The notes beneath the pieces were generated by a model, which had not been told where the DNA came from, did no database searches, and worked only from the letters and a program-made list of their open reading frames with translations. Of a stretch of 64,000 nucleotides of DNA, positions 37,015 through 48,033 are shown piece after piece (the stretch's first letter is position 1; each line of letters opens with the position of its first letter). The stretch lies in contig JASFAU010000003.1 in assembly GCA_039704465.1 (NCBI GenBank), forward strand, positions 992,001 through 1,056,000, read 5' to 3'. The position numbers and the translations under genes were made by a program. This stretch comes from Plasmodiophora brassicae. Lineage: Eukaryota > Endomyxa > Phytomyxea > Plasmodiophorida > Plasmodiophoridae.

Positions 37015-39924
37015 ATGGTTCGTCACCATCGGCGCAGGCGCGACCACGATGCGAAGGCCTGGCTGGATAAAGCGGCGCAAGCTGATTGCGCCCGTTGCGA
37101 TCCAGAGGCTCTATTCACCCTTGCACGCAAGCTGGCGTCGGGTGGCGACGCGGGCCAGAAGGACGACGCCATCCGATATGCAATGCAGGCCGCAGAGTGC
37201 GGCCTGCCCCCTGCCATGTTGCTGACTGCCGAGCTGGTTCGAGGCCTGGACCAAGGACAGTCGCTGCAGTGGTTACGACGCGCTGCCCAGCTCCATGACC
37301 TGGCGCCGGCGCAGACGGCTCTAGGGCAATGCTACGAGCAAGGGTCCGGCGCCAACGGCAGTCGTGATATCCGGCAAGCCCTGCAATGGTACAAGAAGGC
37401 GAGCGCTCAGTCGGACACGGACGCCCAGTTCCTGCTCGGGGTCGCATATCAGGAAGGACGTCCTCCGGAGCTCCAGCCCGACCTGGCAACGGCAACGCGC
37501 TGGTTACGACTGGCGGCCGGCAAGGGTCATCTCCAGGCGCAAAGCCGCCTCGGTCGTCTATTGCTGGACGACGATGCGACAGCTGACGAAGGTCGTGCCC
37601 TGCTGCGAAAGGCTGCCGAACGTGGCGACGTGTCCGCTCAAGCTGACCTGGCACGTCACCTGCAGAATCCGTCGGCGGAACACGCCGGCCGGGATGACCA
37701 GGACAGGCAACGGGTCGAGCACCTGCGCGAAGCTGCCTCGAACCGTTGCATTACGGCGATCATCGAATTGGGCCAGCACTACCAGCACCGGGGGCAAGGG
37801 CAGCTGGCGCGCCCGTTCCTGATCACGGGCGCCGAGGATGGATCGTCGGAATGCCAGTTCATGCTGGCCGAGCTGGTGCTGTTCCACCGAGGCGTTGTCG
37901 ATGGATCGCGGTTCGTAGAGGAATCTCCTGGCGACGTCAACCAGGCGCTGTACTTCCTGCGACAAGCAGCCCTGGCGGGGCATTGGCCGGCCCAGATCGA
38001 ACTGGCACGCCTGCACCGTATCGGTCTGTACGTCGACGTTGACCTGGACGAGGCTAGGCGATGGTTACGTGCAGGCGCGAACGCCGGCTGTGCAGAGGCG
38101 GCGTTCCTGTTGGCTGGAATGACGGACGACGACGACGAGCAAGCCAGGTGGTTGGAGCGGGCGTCTTCGCTCGGATCCGGCGATGCCCTGCTGGAGCAGG
38201 CCCGGCGCGCGCCTGCGCCTGCGAAGGCGGACACGTTCTGGGAGTCGGCGGCGCGTGCTGGCAGCCTGGAGGCGATGGTCGAGATCGGCATGGCCCAGGA
38301 GACGCGACTCGATCGCCTGCACTGGATGCAGGTGGCGGCCGACGCCGGTGTCCCCAAGGCGCAGCTGTGGTTCGCCCATCAGGCGCTGCAGGAGCAGAAC
38401 GACGTGCAGACGTGGTCTTCGTGGATTGAACGGGCTGCCGATGGAGGTGACGCGGACGCCCAGCATGAGCTGGCGACGTGCCAGCATCATCCTCATCGGG
38501 ACGCCTGGCTGCGTCGGGCCGTCCGTCGCGATTGCCCCGGCCCGTCAGACCAGGAGGCCAACGCTGCGGTCGACAATGAGTGCTTGGGCGACAACGACGT
38601 CGGTGACGACGACAGCATCGTGTCTGCGGCCAAGGCTGGCGACGGCGATGCACAGTTGACGCTGGCGTTCCGGATGGTTCGGGCGGGTTCCTGGGGTCAA
38701 GCGCGCCTCTGGCTGCGCAAGAGTGCCAGGGCGGGTGTTCGCAGGGCGCTGACCGCCTTAGCGCTCATGCATCTCTACCCTGTGGGCGACGGTCGTCGGC
38801 CGTGCAAGGCGCGGGCCATGTCGCTTCTGCAGGAGGCGTGCGATGCAGGCGATAGTCATGCCGCCTTCCTGATGAGCTTACACTGCTGGGGGCCTGACGA
38901 GTCGATCGCGCTTCTCAGGCGAGCAGCTGACGGGCACCATCCGCTGGCGATCGCCATGCTCCTGGCGCAAGGCATCCCAGGTGCAGTGTCCCTGGCAGGA
39001 GGGCAGGACCACGCCGAGGTGCTGTACCAACGGGCGCGGTCCACGCCTTCCGACGCGTTCGACCTGGCGACGAAGGCAGCGCGTTTGGGGCACGCGCGCG
39101 CTCAGGTACCTGTTTGCTGGCCTTGGTCCCGACACCGTCTCATTCTAACGGGGTCCATCTGGCTTCTTTGACAGTTGCTGGTTGGCGACTTGATCTCAGT
39201 TGGGTCGGGCGGGGCTCCGGCTGCCAGCGCCGACCGCGCGTTGATCTGGTACGACAAGGCGGCGAAGGCGCATCTGATCGAGGCGCAACTGCGCCTGGCG
39301 TCGGCTGTGACTGATGAGACGCGTTCGGTGTTCTGGCTCGAACAGGCCATCGCACAAGGCAGCCGTGATGCGTTCGTACGGCTGCAGGATCGATTGTCGG
39401 ATCGGGCAATGGTCGCCGTCGACAAAGTGGTCGGCGTTGTCGATGACGCGTCGTGGGCAATGGTTGCCATTGCCGAACGCCGACCTGACGATCGACGTGC
39501 GCCGGCCCTGCTTGAGAAGGCGGCATCGTTGGGCGACCCGAAAGCGCAGTACCTGCTCTGGAAGCGACTGCAACACGATGATCCCGCTCTCCTGCGAAGT
39601 GCAGCTGACCAGGTGTATGCGCCCGCCTGCCTGGATTTGGCCCTGTGCCACTTGACGGGAACGAGGGGTGTCGACCAGGACTGGGTCGCGGCTCGCCGAG
39701 TGCTGGAAGCGTCAGCGGACGCCACGGACGACGCCGATGCCATGGTTCTGCTCGCCTCCGTCTATGTCGAGATCGCGAAACGCCAGCCATTCTGTGCTGC
39801 GTCGTCGCCGTTGTTCGTTGCGCTTCAGTGGTCAAATCGGGCCGCCTGTCTCGGCGATGCCCGAGGGCGGTCACTGGCCGCCTCCATCATGCGCGAACCC
39901 GTCGGCATAATACAAGAGCGGTGA
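37015..39924 (+). pseudogene. Truncated inverted copy of the Sel1-repeat gene
   Basis: Reads MVRHHRRRRDHDAK from an ATG at 37015 that lies just outside the duplicated arm. It follows the Sel1 protein for about 930 residues. The same 69-bp intron is kept (39106-39174), which rules out retroposition. The copy lacks the first 375 or so residues and everything after SIMREP, ending in an unrelated tail VGIIQER and a stop. By my count about 27 of roughly 700 residues differ from the source gene in exon 1, so identity is near 96 percent, and no frameshift or stop interrupts it. It may be an expressed truncated paralogue or a young pseudogene; the sequence alone does not decide. Confidence 0.75.
37025..39898 (+). 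repeat. Inverted duplication, right arm (2,874 bp)
   Basis: Partner of 32361-35234. Homology starts at accatcgg (37025) and stops within the codons for MREP (39898), where the two flanks diverge completely. No target-site duplication, transposase or terminal motif was recognised at either edge. Confidence 0.9.
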
Positions 39925-40138
39925 CCGCTCTAGTCGGATCGCGCCGCACTGCAAGTTCCCTGCACAAAGGGTATTGGCCGGCTCTGCCAGGCCGGGGAAG
40001 CTGGCGCTCTGCAAGCTGAAGTTACGGTCCTCGGACCCGATGCCGAGGCGCTTGCGAAACCCCAATAACGTAAAACTAACTGTGAGGCTGACCGGTATGC
40101 GACACAATAAATAGTGTTATAGAATGAAAAGGCCAGGT

Positions 40139-42177
40139 TCAGCGGAGGGCTTCAATCTTTGTCAGCAGTTCCGCTGCCGATTCGCCGATTTCGCCTGTGC
40201 GGGCCTTCAGACGCCGGACGTGTTCGGCGATGGTCGTCGTTAACAATGAATAGCACTCATGACATCGTTCTAATCTGCGAAGAGCAATCAGTGAGTGTGC
40301 GCCCGCCGAGTGCTCAGCAACGAGACCTTTCGTCCATTGAGATGTCTGTTGATGTCAAGCGGGGCGCCTGGCTTCGCGTAGAACGGATAACCGTGGAGAA
40401 GCAGAGCAAAACCATGCCTAGACTGCTGAGAGCGACGCGGACGTGGTCCTCGAATTTGCTACTCAGGACCCGCTCGACGATGGCTAATAAAGCTGGGCAC
40501 ATGCTCAGTTTTAGAGCTCCGCCGGCCATTCGTTGCTCAGTTGCCGGCAGGAAGTCGGCAGCCGCTAGCGTATCGGAAGATCTCCGAAGGGCATCGATCG
40601 CGTCACCAGTCCTGCCCTGGGACCACAACGAACCTGCGCAGACCAATGTTTAGTGTACAATGATAACGAGATCTCGCAATACCCACTGAGCAGCTTTAAC
40701 TGGGTCAACTTGCTGGACAATGCTTTCATGACGGTTTCATGATCCTCGATCAACAGCGGAAGAATGTCAGTGGACGTGGTAGGCGGATGACTCTCGACGG
40801 CTGAGGGCTCCTTTCCGACGGGTTGCTCCTCACGGTTCGTCCCGAAAAGCGAATCCTATGAGGCGTCCATTAGTTGAGCCACGTCCACAGGAAGTGGGAT
40901 GAACGTGAACGTACTGGAAGGTGGATGGAGAACAGCGACACGGTCGTATGAGACAGACAGGCAGCGACGGTAACAGACATGCCTTCGTCGTACTGCCTAT
41001 GAAACAAATCAGCCAGACCTGAAAATGGTGCTTGGGATTGCCCCAGAGTTTTCATCGCAGGCATATCCGCAGACAAAATCTAGCAGATGCCCTATCATAT
41101 ACAGATCGTATGAACACGGAGCGTATCACGTTTACCGTCAGCGATGTCGGACCAGCTGAAAGGATCGCCGCTGGACCCTTGGTATTGAAGGCGATGGCGG
41201 AAACATCTTCAGCCAGCTCAAAACTGGCGAAGTGGTTAATGGATCGCTCCCAAATCTCATATATGTCCCCGCGTCCAGATTCGCCACCGCTGGCGAACAA
41301 GGTTTCCTTCGGATGGAATGCAATGGATCGCACGCAACCGCGATCGTCGCCATTAAAATCGCCCACGAGCTTGCATTCCTTCAAGTCCCACAGCTATAGC
41401 ATGGTCAACTGCAATGCCGTTGTAAGTAGAAAACGCAAACATCAGACCTTAATCCGCCCAGACGCATCTCCTGCAGCGATGCAATGGCCATCCGGACTGT
41501 GCTTTAGGACAGTGATGGCACAACCATTGCCGGGATACGTGGCGACCTTCGTTCGACTCCTTGTGTTCCAAATCTGTTTGACGTGAAACGTTAACCGTGC
41601 ACGAGACGGCAGAGTACTTGCGATGACCTCAAATTTCCCGTCGACAGTTGCGAATGCGAAATAATCGCCAAACGGGTGTGGGTCGATTGCGCTGATGGGC
41701 CCTCGATGACCACCGATCATCCGTTTCAGCGCTGTCGTTGCAATCGTCATCACCACGAAGCACAGGCGGGTGGAAACCGAACATACAGCCTCCGCTTTCC
41801 AAATCCCAAATGCATACCCCACCGCTTCGACATCCTGACACCAGGGTCTCCTCGCCTGACGTCAGCTTGACACAAACAACCGCATCTGAATGCGACTTTA
41901 AGGACTATAGCACGACGATCAGTCCCGCGAATCGGCAGCGGCTTCCCCTACAAATTACAAGTATCGGCCGCGTTTCATCCATCTTCCACACGTTGACGAC
42001 GCGGTCGTCGGCGCCGGTGGCCAGCAACCGCCCCGACATGGGCCCGATATGTGCACAATTGATCGTATCCGCGTGCGCGAACCATTCGCCTGCCGACGAG
42101 CGGGTTCAGACGGCGACCCGGTCGCAGACCCCGACCCCCCACGTACGAATCTTAACGGCATGCGGATCGCCCGACAT
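40139..42177 (-). CDS. KATNB1: Katanin p80 WD40 subunit
   Basis: Regulatory subunit of the microtubule-severing ATPase katanin. The N-terminal WD40 propeller begins EWFAHADTINCAHIGP and SGRLLATGADDRVVNVW (42010-42100), the same place and wording as KATNB1. Further blades follow with VCIWDLESG (near 41800), MIGGHRGPISAIDPHPFG (near 41710), VLKHSPDGHCIAAGD and VRSIAFHPKETLFASGG (near 41320). The C-terminal con80 domain, which binds p60, is read near 40140-40750: HETVMKALSSKLTQLKLL, then VERVLSSKFEDHVRVALSSL. The last exon is AEHVRRLKARTGEIGES to the stop at 40139-40141. The start is probably the ATG at 42175-42177 (MSGDPHAVKIRTW), but the first intron is not settled. Several introns of about 40-65 bp are present. 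Confidence 0.85.
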
Positions 42178-42342
42178 AGGACAACCGGCGCCCCCCCCGA
42201 AGAATGCCGCGTGTCGCGTCGATCGCAGGACAGGTTGCCGGAAGAGGCCGCGCCCCGCCCCACCATCCGCCGCTCAGCTCGCGCTGCTGCACTCACTGCA
42301 GCCGCAGGGTGCACCCGGCCGGCATCGGGAGGAAGGGGCGCA
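42178..42342. promoter_or_regulatory. Bidirectional promoter, katanin p80 / ZSWIM7-like
   Basis: Only about 165 bp separate the two divergent start codons, so both promoters must overlap. No specific element is claimed. Confidence 0.45.
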
Positions 42343-42952
42343 ATGGCGCCGGCGATTGCTCAGCGTATCGTGGACGCCGTTATCGATAACTGTCGGCGCA
42401 CCGGGCAGCGTCTGTAAAACCGTGGCGACGCGCGCCGTTGCAACCGTCTGACAGTGGATGTAGTGTCGGATGCGGACCTGGCAACGTATGCGGGATCGGG
42501 TCGTTGCGGCGGTTGCCAATGTCTAACGCTGCCTGGCAGTTTACATTTCGTGATACCTGGTAATATTCTGGAGCGCGCTGTGGATATCGTGGACGGGCGC
42601 GGCATCGAACGGGTCCGATCTGTGTCAGGCGGGCAAGCGTTTCGGGTGCGCGGGACCCGCCCGTATCGGTGCACGTCACGTCACTGTTCCTGTCCAGCGT
42701 TCAACAACATAGTGGTCCTGCACGCCACCGCAGCATATGTTCGTTACCATGCCTCTGCACTGGTATCGCTGGGGAAGTCTGACCGGCGCATAGTGCAAAC
42801 ACCAGATTGCTGCGATGATTGCAGATGCACTGCACCTGATCCAGAACGAGGTCGTCGTCTCTGACGACACATTCGCGAAGTTCGCCGTGGACGACTCGAC
42901 ATATCTGATTGCGGTTGCTGGTCACGAGCAACCAGAAACGAGCAACCCATGA
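42343..42952 (+). CDS. ZSWIM7: SWIM-domain protein like ZSWIM7/SWS1 (Shu complex)
   Basis: Three exons (42343-42409, 42455-42738, 42794-42952) join to 169 residues with exact frame closure. It starts MAPAIAQRIVDAVIDNCRR. The middle exon has ILERAVDIVDGRGIERVRSV and then RPYRCTSRHCSCPAF, the first half of a SWIM zinc site (C-x-C). After a 55-bp intron the reading continues CKHQIAAMIADALHLIQ, the second half (C-x-H). Length, order and the flanking CPAF and CKH match ZSWIM7/SWS1, a partner of Rad51 paralogues in homologous recombination. The CxC and CxH halves are separated by an intron, which hides the domain from ORF-only searches. Confidence 0.85.
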
Positions 42953-43017
42953 ACCATAATAGGATAGTTTATGCTCGTGAATTAAAGCCAAAGCGATTAT
43001 CGGCGGCGTCGTAAGCA

Positions 43018-44215
43018 TTACAGCGTATCAATCAGTTCAGCAAGCCACTGCTCTGGAACGGTAGGACGGCCGATGCCGAGGAAAACCAACAGGGACCACG
43101 CGTCGCGAGTCTCCAGGCGGGCAGCGCCCAGTCGGGACTTCATCCATTCGATATCGCCCCACACGACTGACTGTCCATGGGAACCACGCTTGCAGCCCAT
43201 CATCAACGTTTCGTCGGCGATATCAGGAAGGTGGACTTGGAACACAACCCGGTCCATCTGACCGCCGATCGATTCCGTCGCACATTCCACGCGAACCTCG
43301 TCGTCGTAATCGGCACCCGGCAGCGAGAAGCAACAGATTTCACACATGGCGTTGTTCGCGTACCACAGTGTCAGGCGGCTGTCGAATTGGACGATCGAGA
43401 ACAGGAACTCGGCCGTCATCCGGAACGTTTCCTGAGCCATGATGATGTCGCCCGCATCATCGACAACACCGAAACGCGACCTGATAGACGATGCGATGGC
43501 GAAGATGAACTCGCTGTGGAACGGCGCGAGGGCGTGGCCAACGGCATCACCCGAAATACTCTCCGAGCGTACGGCACGCCAGGGATCATTGCAGATGTCC
43601 CCTGGTTCGCAGTCCAGAACGACATGACGAGATCCGCGCGGCAAGGGAGCACGATTCGTCTGAGGGGAGATGGCAACCTTCCAATTCACATCGTACTCGT
43701 TGCGAACAAACGCGACCGTCGGTTTCGCGATCTTCGCCATCAGATTCGCCCCAGGTTGACAGGTCTTCTTCTGTTTGTTCTGTGTGCGAACGTGTTAATA
43801 CTCGATTAGCCTTGTACTGGCCGTGGATAATTACCCGGCGATTCTCGAACCATTTCCGGACCTTGTCGACGTCAAGCCCGATAGCAGTAGCCAAATCGAT
43901 TCTCGTCTTTCGGCTGGGGTGAGGATTCTCTGCAAAGGCTTCCTCGAGAACGCGATGCTGAAATGGGGTCAGATTATGCCGTTTGCGCTTGCCGATTGTC
44001 GCGGGGATTCTGGCAGTGGCCTTGTCAAGCGCGACAGGGCTCGTACCACTTGCGTAGCCAGTGTGCGAGTCGGTCCCGTCGTTCGCCAGTGAGGACGACG
44101 TCTTTGAGATCGACTCTGGGGACACCGGCACTCCACGGTTTGAACCCGACCGGACCGTCGCATCTTGACGTGGAACAACGCCTTCCTCGAAGACGAACTC
44201 CAGGGGCTTGCCCAT
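43018..44215 (-). CDS. Homeodomain protein with long C-terminal region
   Basis: Two exons, 44215-43697 and 43659-43018, joined across a 37-bp intron, give 386 residues. It starts MGKPLEFVFEEG. A homeodomain lies at about residues 70-130: KRKRHNLTPFQHRVLEEAF, NPHPSRKTRIDLATAIGL and VRKWFENRR. The recognition-helix core WFxNRR is intact; position 50 is glutamate, which is rare (usually Q, K, S, G or A). The C-terminal 214-residue exon (for example DIIMAQETFRMTAEFLF and RVVFQVHLPDIADETLM) is well formed but matches no family I know. An upstream untranslated or coding exon is possible. Likely a DNA-binding regulator. Confidence 0.8.
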
Positions 44216-44635
44216 ATTGGCAGCCGGGCCTGCTTGCTGATGGATAGATGCTGAGTGCTTGCACAAGACTTACAGCTGCAGCAGCATCGTTTAGGGGATT
44301 TCGTTCTTGCGCGGTCTTCGCAGTCGCACTGCACAGCCACGGACACCGCGGCATGCAGCGTGTATACGAAGCGCGCCCTAATGCTCATCAGCCACCCGTA
44401 AGGGTCCCCGTGAGCGCACTGCGTACAACCACGAGCTGGACATTGGCTTGGAGCGACCAGATCGCTGTCTGAGGACGAGCCGGGACTTTGGACATGTGCT
44501 GGCCGCGGCCTCAGGAGTTACAGGCAGGCCTCAGATATCCATGGAGGCCGCGTCCGGGTTTGAGGGCTGCTCGCGTCCCGTTGGCACCCAGTGCTGCCCC
44601 CAACTGGCGAGGCCATACCCTGTCATTCGGCGAGT
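44216..44635. promoter_or_regulatory. Divergent intergenic region, homeodomain / acidic protein gene
   Basis: About 420 bp between divergent starts. A donor-like GTAAGTC lies on the minus strand near 44268, suggesting a 5' intron of the homeodomain gene. Nothing else is recognised. Confidence 0.3.
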
Positions 44636-45730
44636 ATGTCATCGCAATGGAACGCCCTGAACAAGAACGGTCGACGACCGCGCCAGGCCAAGATTAAGGG
44701 AACGCCATTCTTCCAGACTCCACCGATGGTGCCCGCCGACAAGCCAGGACACCAGAGGCCACGATTATCGTCAGTGACGCTGACGCAAGAATCGGAGAAC
44801 GTGAACCCGCAGATGGCCACTGTGACCACCGCTGAACCCCAAGGCGAGATCGTGTCGTCGATGTCTGATCGTGAACGCCACGAAGACGTGCTCAACGTCG
44901 ACGATGATGAGTTGACCGGGAAATCGTGCAGCATTCAAGGCGAAAGCAGTCTCAGCTTCAGGACCGATGGCGAGAACACAGAAATGTACCTGGCGAACGC
45001 AGGCCTTCGCACGGACGACGACGACGACGACGATGATGACGAGAACGAAATGTCGAGCTGCTCGATGGCTTCCTCGAACGTGACGTCATCGCCTCGAATG
45101 CGTCGCGTCGGCAAGGTTCACGACGGCGCAGACTATAGCATCGGACAGAGTATCACGTTCGGGACCACCTCAGGTCCTCCAACCCTGAAGTTGGAGAAAG
45201 GTCCGGGTCTGGCGAAGCTCTCCAAGAGGATCAGGCGCAAGTCGCGACGTGTTGCCGCTGACCGTGATGAGTACCACGCCGGGCTTAGCGTCAGTTACGC
45301 ATCTGCCGACGACGAGCAGCAGGAGGACAGCGTCATCGTTGTCAACGCCCTGACGAGATCGCAACCGATTGCAACAGACGCCCTGATTGCCAAGGCCGTT
45401 CCGCTGAACGCATGCCTCGGTACGAAGTCAGGCGATGGCGTTGAGAGCAGCAACATCACCGTCGAAGGGAACGTTGTTGGCAGCACGGAAAGTAGTTCGA
45501 TGGGCATGCTGATCGCGAGCAAGACGGACGATACGTGGCCGCCATCCGCGAGCCAACTGATCGGCCAGGATTCCAAGGAGGTGGTGCCCAGCACCAAGCT
45601 CGATGAACTACGACAACCACTTCTGGAACCGATCCATGTAACTGACGTCCCTCCAGCTTCACAGGCGACCACCGACCCTGCACACACAGGCAGCCCGTGG
45701 AAAGCGCTGTTCTGCTGCTTCTGGTGGTAA
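44636..45730 (+). CDS. Acidic protein of unknown function with C-terminal CCFWW tail
   Basis: Single open frame of 364 residues from the first ATG (44636). No known domain. It is rich in Ser, Asp and Glu, with a run of nine aspartates encoded near 45020. A basic patch lies in the middle (KLSKRIRRKSRRVAADRDE). The extreme C-terminus is WKALFCCFWW, a cysteine pair among aromatic residues that resembles a lipidation or membrane-anchor tail, though not a CaaX box. The 5' part may be extended by an upstream exon. It sits 224 bp before HAT1 on the same strand. Confidence 0.6.
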   Translation: MSSQWNALNKNGRRPRQAKIKGTPFFQTPPMVPADKPGHQRPRLSSVTLTQESENVNPQMATVTTAEPQGEIVSSMSDRERHEDVLNVDDDELTGKSCSIQGESSLSFRTDGENTEMYLANAGLRTDDDDDDDDDENEMSSCSMASSNVTSSPRMRRVGKVHDGADYSIGQSITFGTTSGPPTLKLEKGPGLAKLSKRIRRKSRRVAADRDEYHAGLSVSYASADDEQQEDSVIVVNALTRSQPIATDALIAKAVPLNACLGTKSGDGVESSNITVEGNVVGSTESSSMGMLIASKTDDTWPPSASQLIGQDSKEVVPSTKLDELRQPLLEPIHVTDVPPASQATTDPAHTGSPWKALFCCFWW

Positions 45731-45954
45731 CCACCATCGCAGTTCGAGTAAATCCATTCGCTGCATTGTCCTAGGTAGTCGTTTGAGACAGGTGCAGGTA
45801 GAGAAAATTGTTCGAGTTTCTAGTTGTTCAAATATGTCCGGTTTCTATCGCCAATTCAATAGTCGACTCCTTCCAGTCTGCCATACGATTACGCCATACC
45901 CGTCGAAGACGAAGCCGAACGGACAGCGATTTTCGGCGCATTGCGTTGCGGTGA

Positions 45955-47397
45955 ATGGAAGTTGACGCACGCTCCGTCATCCATTTCCAGTTGGTTCGCG
46001 ACCCGAGCGAACTTGACCGGGGGCGCTCTGTCAAGCAACGGTTCGCGTACTCGCCGGAATTCGTCCATCAGATCTTCCAGGATGAGAAGATCAAGGGCCA
46101 TGAGAGCCCGCTGCTGACAATGCACTTCGCCGTACGACGATTTCGCAATAATACGTGACATCCTAAACATACAGCGTGTTCTGACCTTCGTGGCAGGCCC
46201 ATTCGTTGTATCTGTTGGGTCCCGATTTCGTATCGATCCGGCAGTCGTCTGATGCCGACGATGTCCTCGGTGCGCTCGAGGCGTTCCTACCTAATCAGCC
46301 CGATTTTGCAACATTGGACCAGGACGTCTTCATCAAGGTAAGCACGACGAGCAAGTACGAAGTCACGTGATTCATCTCAGTCTACGACTACACCAGAAAC
46401 TGAAAGAACCTTTCGCTCCACTTGGCAAACTAATTGCATCATACGAATGCGTGGAAGCACCCGATACCGACCCTGTTCCGTTCTTCATCAGAAAGGTGCG
46501 GCCTATTGGGAGTAATCTGTAAAACCTGGTTAGTAAGAGCAGTAAACATCGTAGGCGGATTTTGCAATGAAAGGCGTTCGAAAGCTCCATGAACGATTGA
46601 GGTTCCATGCGACCTGTTTCATCGAGAATGCGTCGTTCATCGATGACTCTGACGACAAGTGGTCTCTTTTGCTGCTGTACAGGCAAAGGCAACCGAGTGA
46701 GTCCGTTAACGCCAGCAAGTTCGTCGACATTTGTGGTTACGTTACTGTGTACTCCTTCTGTAAGGGTCGATCCAGGCTGCTACTCCGTCAGGATGCTGAC
46801 ATATATTGCCCAGATGCACATCCTGGAGGTGAACGTCATCGGCTGAGCCAGATCATTGTCTTTCCTCCGTATCAACGACAAGGACACGGGCGTCGATTAC
46901 TTCAAGCAGTTTACGACAACGCCATTGAATGTGGTTGCTTCGAGGTTACCGTCGAAGACCCAGCCCCCGCTTTCCAGCGGCTCCGCGATGTGCTTGATCT
47001 CCAACGCATTGTCGGCGCTGGTTTCTTTGCAAGAAGCGATAGCAGTGATGTTAGCAAGTCTCCAGGTACCCGACGAAAGCGTCAACGGACGTCATCGTTT
47101 CCAAATGCGCTGGAGAAATGGGACGCGAGATATGCGAAGGACATTCGGGAGCAGCTAAAGATTCCGATATCCCAAATCCGGCGCCTCTATGAGATGCTCA
47201 AGTTGCACGAGCTGCGAAGCAACGACGACGAGCAGGCGTGGACCGATTACCGCCTTGAAGTCAAGCGACGTTTACAGCGCGAGGTACTCGGCGGTGTCAG
47301 ACGGAGCGTCGAGGACCGCAAGAAGATCCTCGCCGACCTGTACGACGACACCATCAAAGAATATGACCATGTTCTTGCAAGTGTCGAGCAAATATGA
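45955..47397 (+). CDS. HAT1: Histone acetyltransferase type B catalytic subunit HAT1
   Basis: Acetylates newly made histone H4 at K5 and K12. The start ATG at 45955 directly follows an in-frame TGA. Exons are 45955-46131, 46197-46337, 46397-46495 and 46555 onward. The N-terminal domain has FAYSPEFVHQIFQDEKI and SLYLLGPDFVSIRQSSDADD. It then runs ADFAMKGVRKLHERLRFH and FIENASFIDDSDDKW into the GNAT fold. The acetyl-CoA site is PPYQRQGHGRRLLQAV (Q-x2-G-x-G), preceded by RLSQIIVF. The C-terminal helical part includes ISQIRRLYEMLKLHELR. A stretch at about 46762-46830 looks like a 69-bp intron (GTAAGG...GAG with a GCTGAC motif) that is in frame and stop-free, so it may be spliced or retained. Stop at 47395-47397. 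Confidence 0.93.
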
Positions 47398-47557
47398 TGA
47401 CGAGACGAATAATAATGATACCGTCAGTCAGCAGACGCCTCGACTACATTGCGCAGGTTATAAGATTAGGGCGCCGTCTATACATCGAGGAGCGCGAGTT
47501 CCGCGGACTGCGCGACGGGATCCGCGGCACGAAGCTGGTACTTCTGCTAACGTCCCG

Positions 47558-47993
47558 ATGGCCGTCACCAAGGTTTGGACCGTTACCATGTCTCAGAGGA
47601 GCTGAGTGATGACGGGTCCTTTATTGTGTTTAGCGTAAGACCGAGAAGGTCCCTGCTGGCAAGAAGGCGGCTGTCAAGCTGTCGATCAACTGCGAGGTCC
47701 CGGTCGCGGATGGCATCTTTGACATGGCGGCGTTCGAGACGTACCTGAACGAGCGCATTAAGATCAATGGCAAGACGGGTGTTCTCGGTGACAATGTCGT
47801 CCTGTCCCGCGACGGCAAGGCTGTCAATGTCCAGTGCAACATTCAGTTCAGCAAGCGCTACCTGAAGTACCTGACCCAGAAGTTCCTCAAGAAGCACCAG
47901 CTTCGCGACTACATCCGGGTTATTGCTGACACGAAGACTTCATACAAGCTCAAGTACTTCAGCATTGAGAAGAAGGAAGATGAAGGCAAATAA
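47558..47993 (+). CDS. RPL22: 60S ribosomal protein eL22
   Basis: Two exons (47558-47572 and 47640-47993) give 122 residues. Exon 1 encodes only MAVTK; a 67-bp intron follows. Exon 2 has the eL22 core: VADGIFDMAAFETYLNERIK, VVLSRDGKAVNVQCN, FSKRYLKYLTQKFLKKHQL and LRDYIRVIADTK, ending in an acidic-basic tail KKEDEGK. Length agrees with the family (about 120-130). It is convergent with the HGSNAT-like gene, 40 bp between stops. A tiny first exon is a common arrangement in ribosomal protein genes. Confidence 0.95.
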
Positions 47994-48033
47994 GAATGGG
48001 ATATACAGCGGCTCTCGCGTAATGCTCTCCCTT

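Noticed and set aside
32361..39898. Inverted arms as terminal repeats of a DNA transposon
   Set aside because: The spacer holds only the host gene's 5' part and promoter; no transposase, short terminal motif or target-site duplication is seen.
37015..39924. Retroposed origin of the second Sel1 copy
   Set aside because: The 69-bp intron is preserved at the same place, and the copy is inverted with sharp DNA edges.
45889..46170. Minus-strand ORF opposite the first HAT1 exon
   Set aside because: The plus strand gives the clear HAT1 N-terminal motif SPEFVHQIF in this interval.
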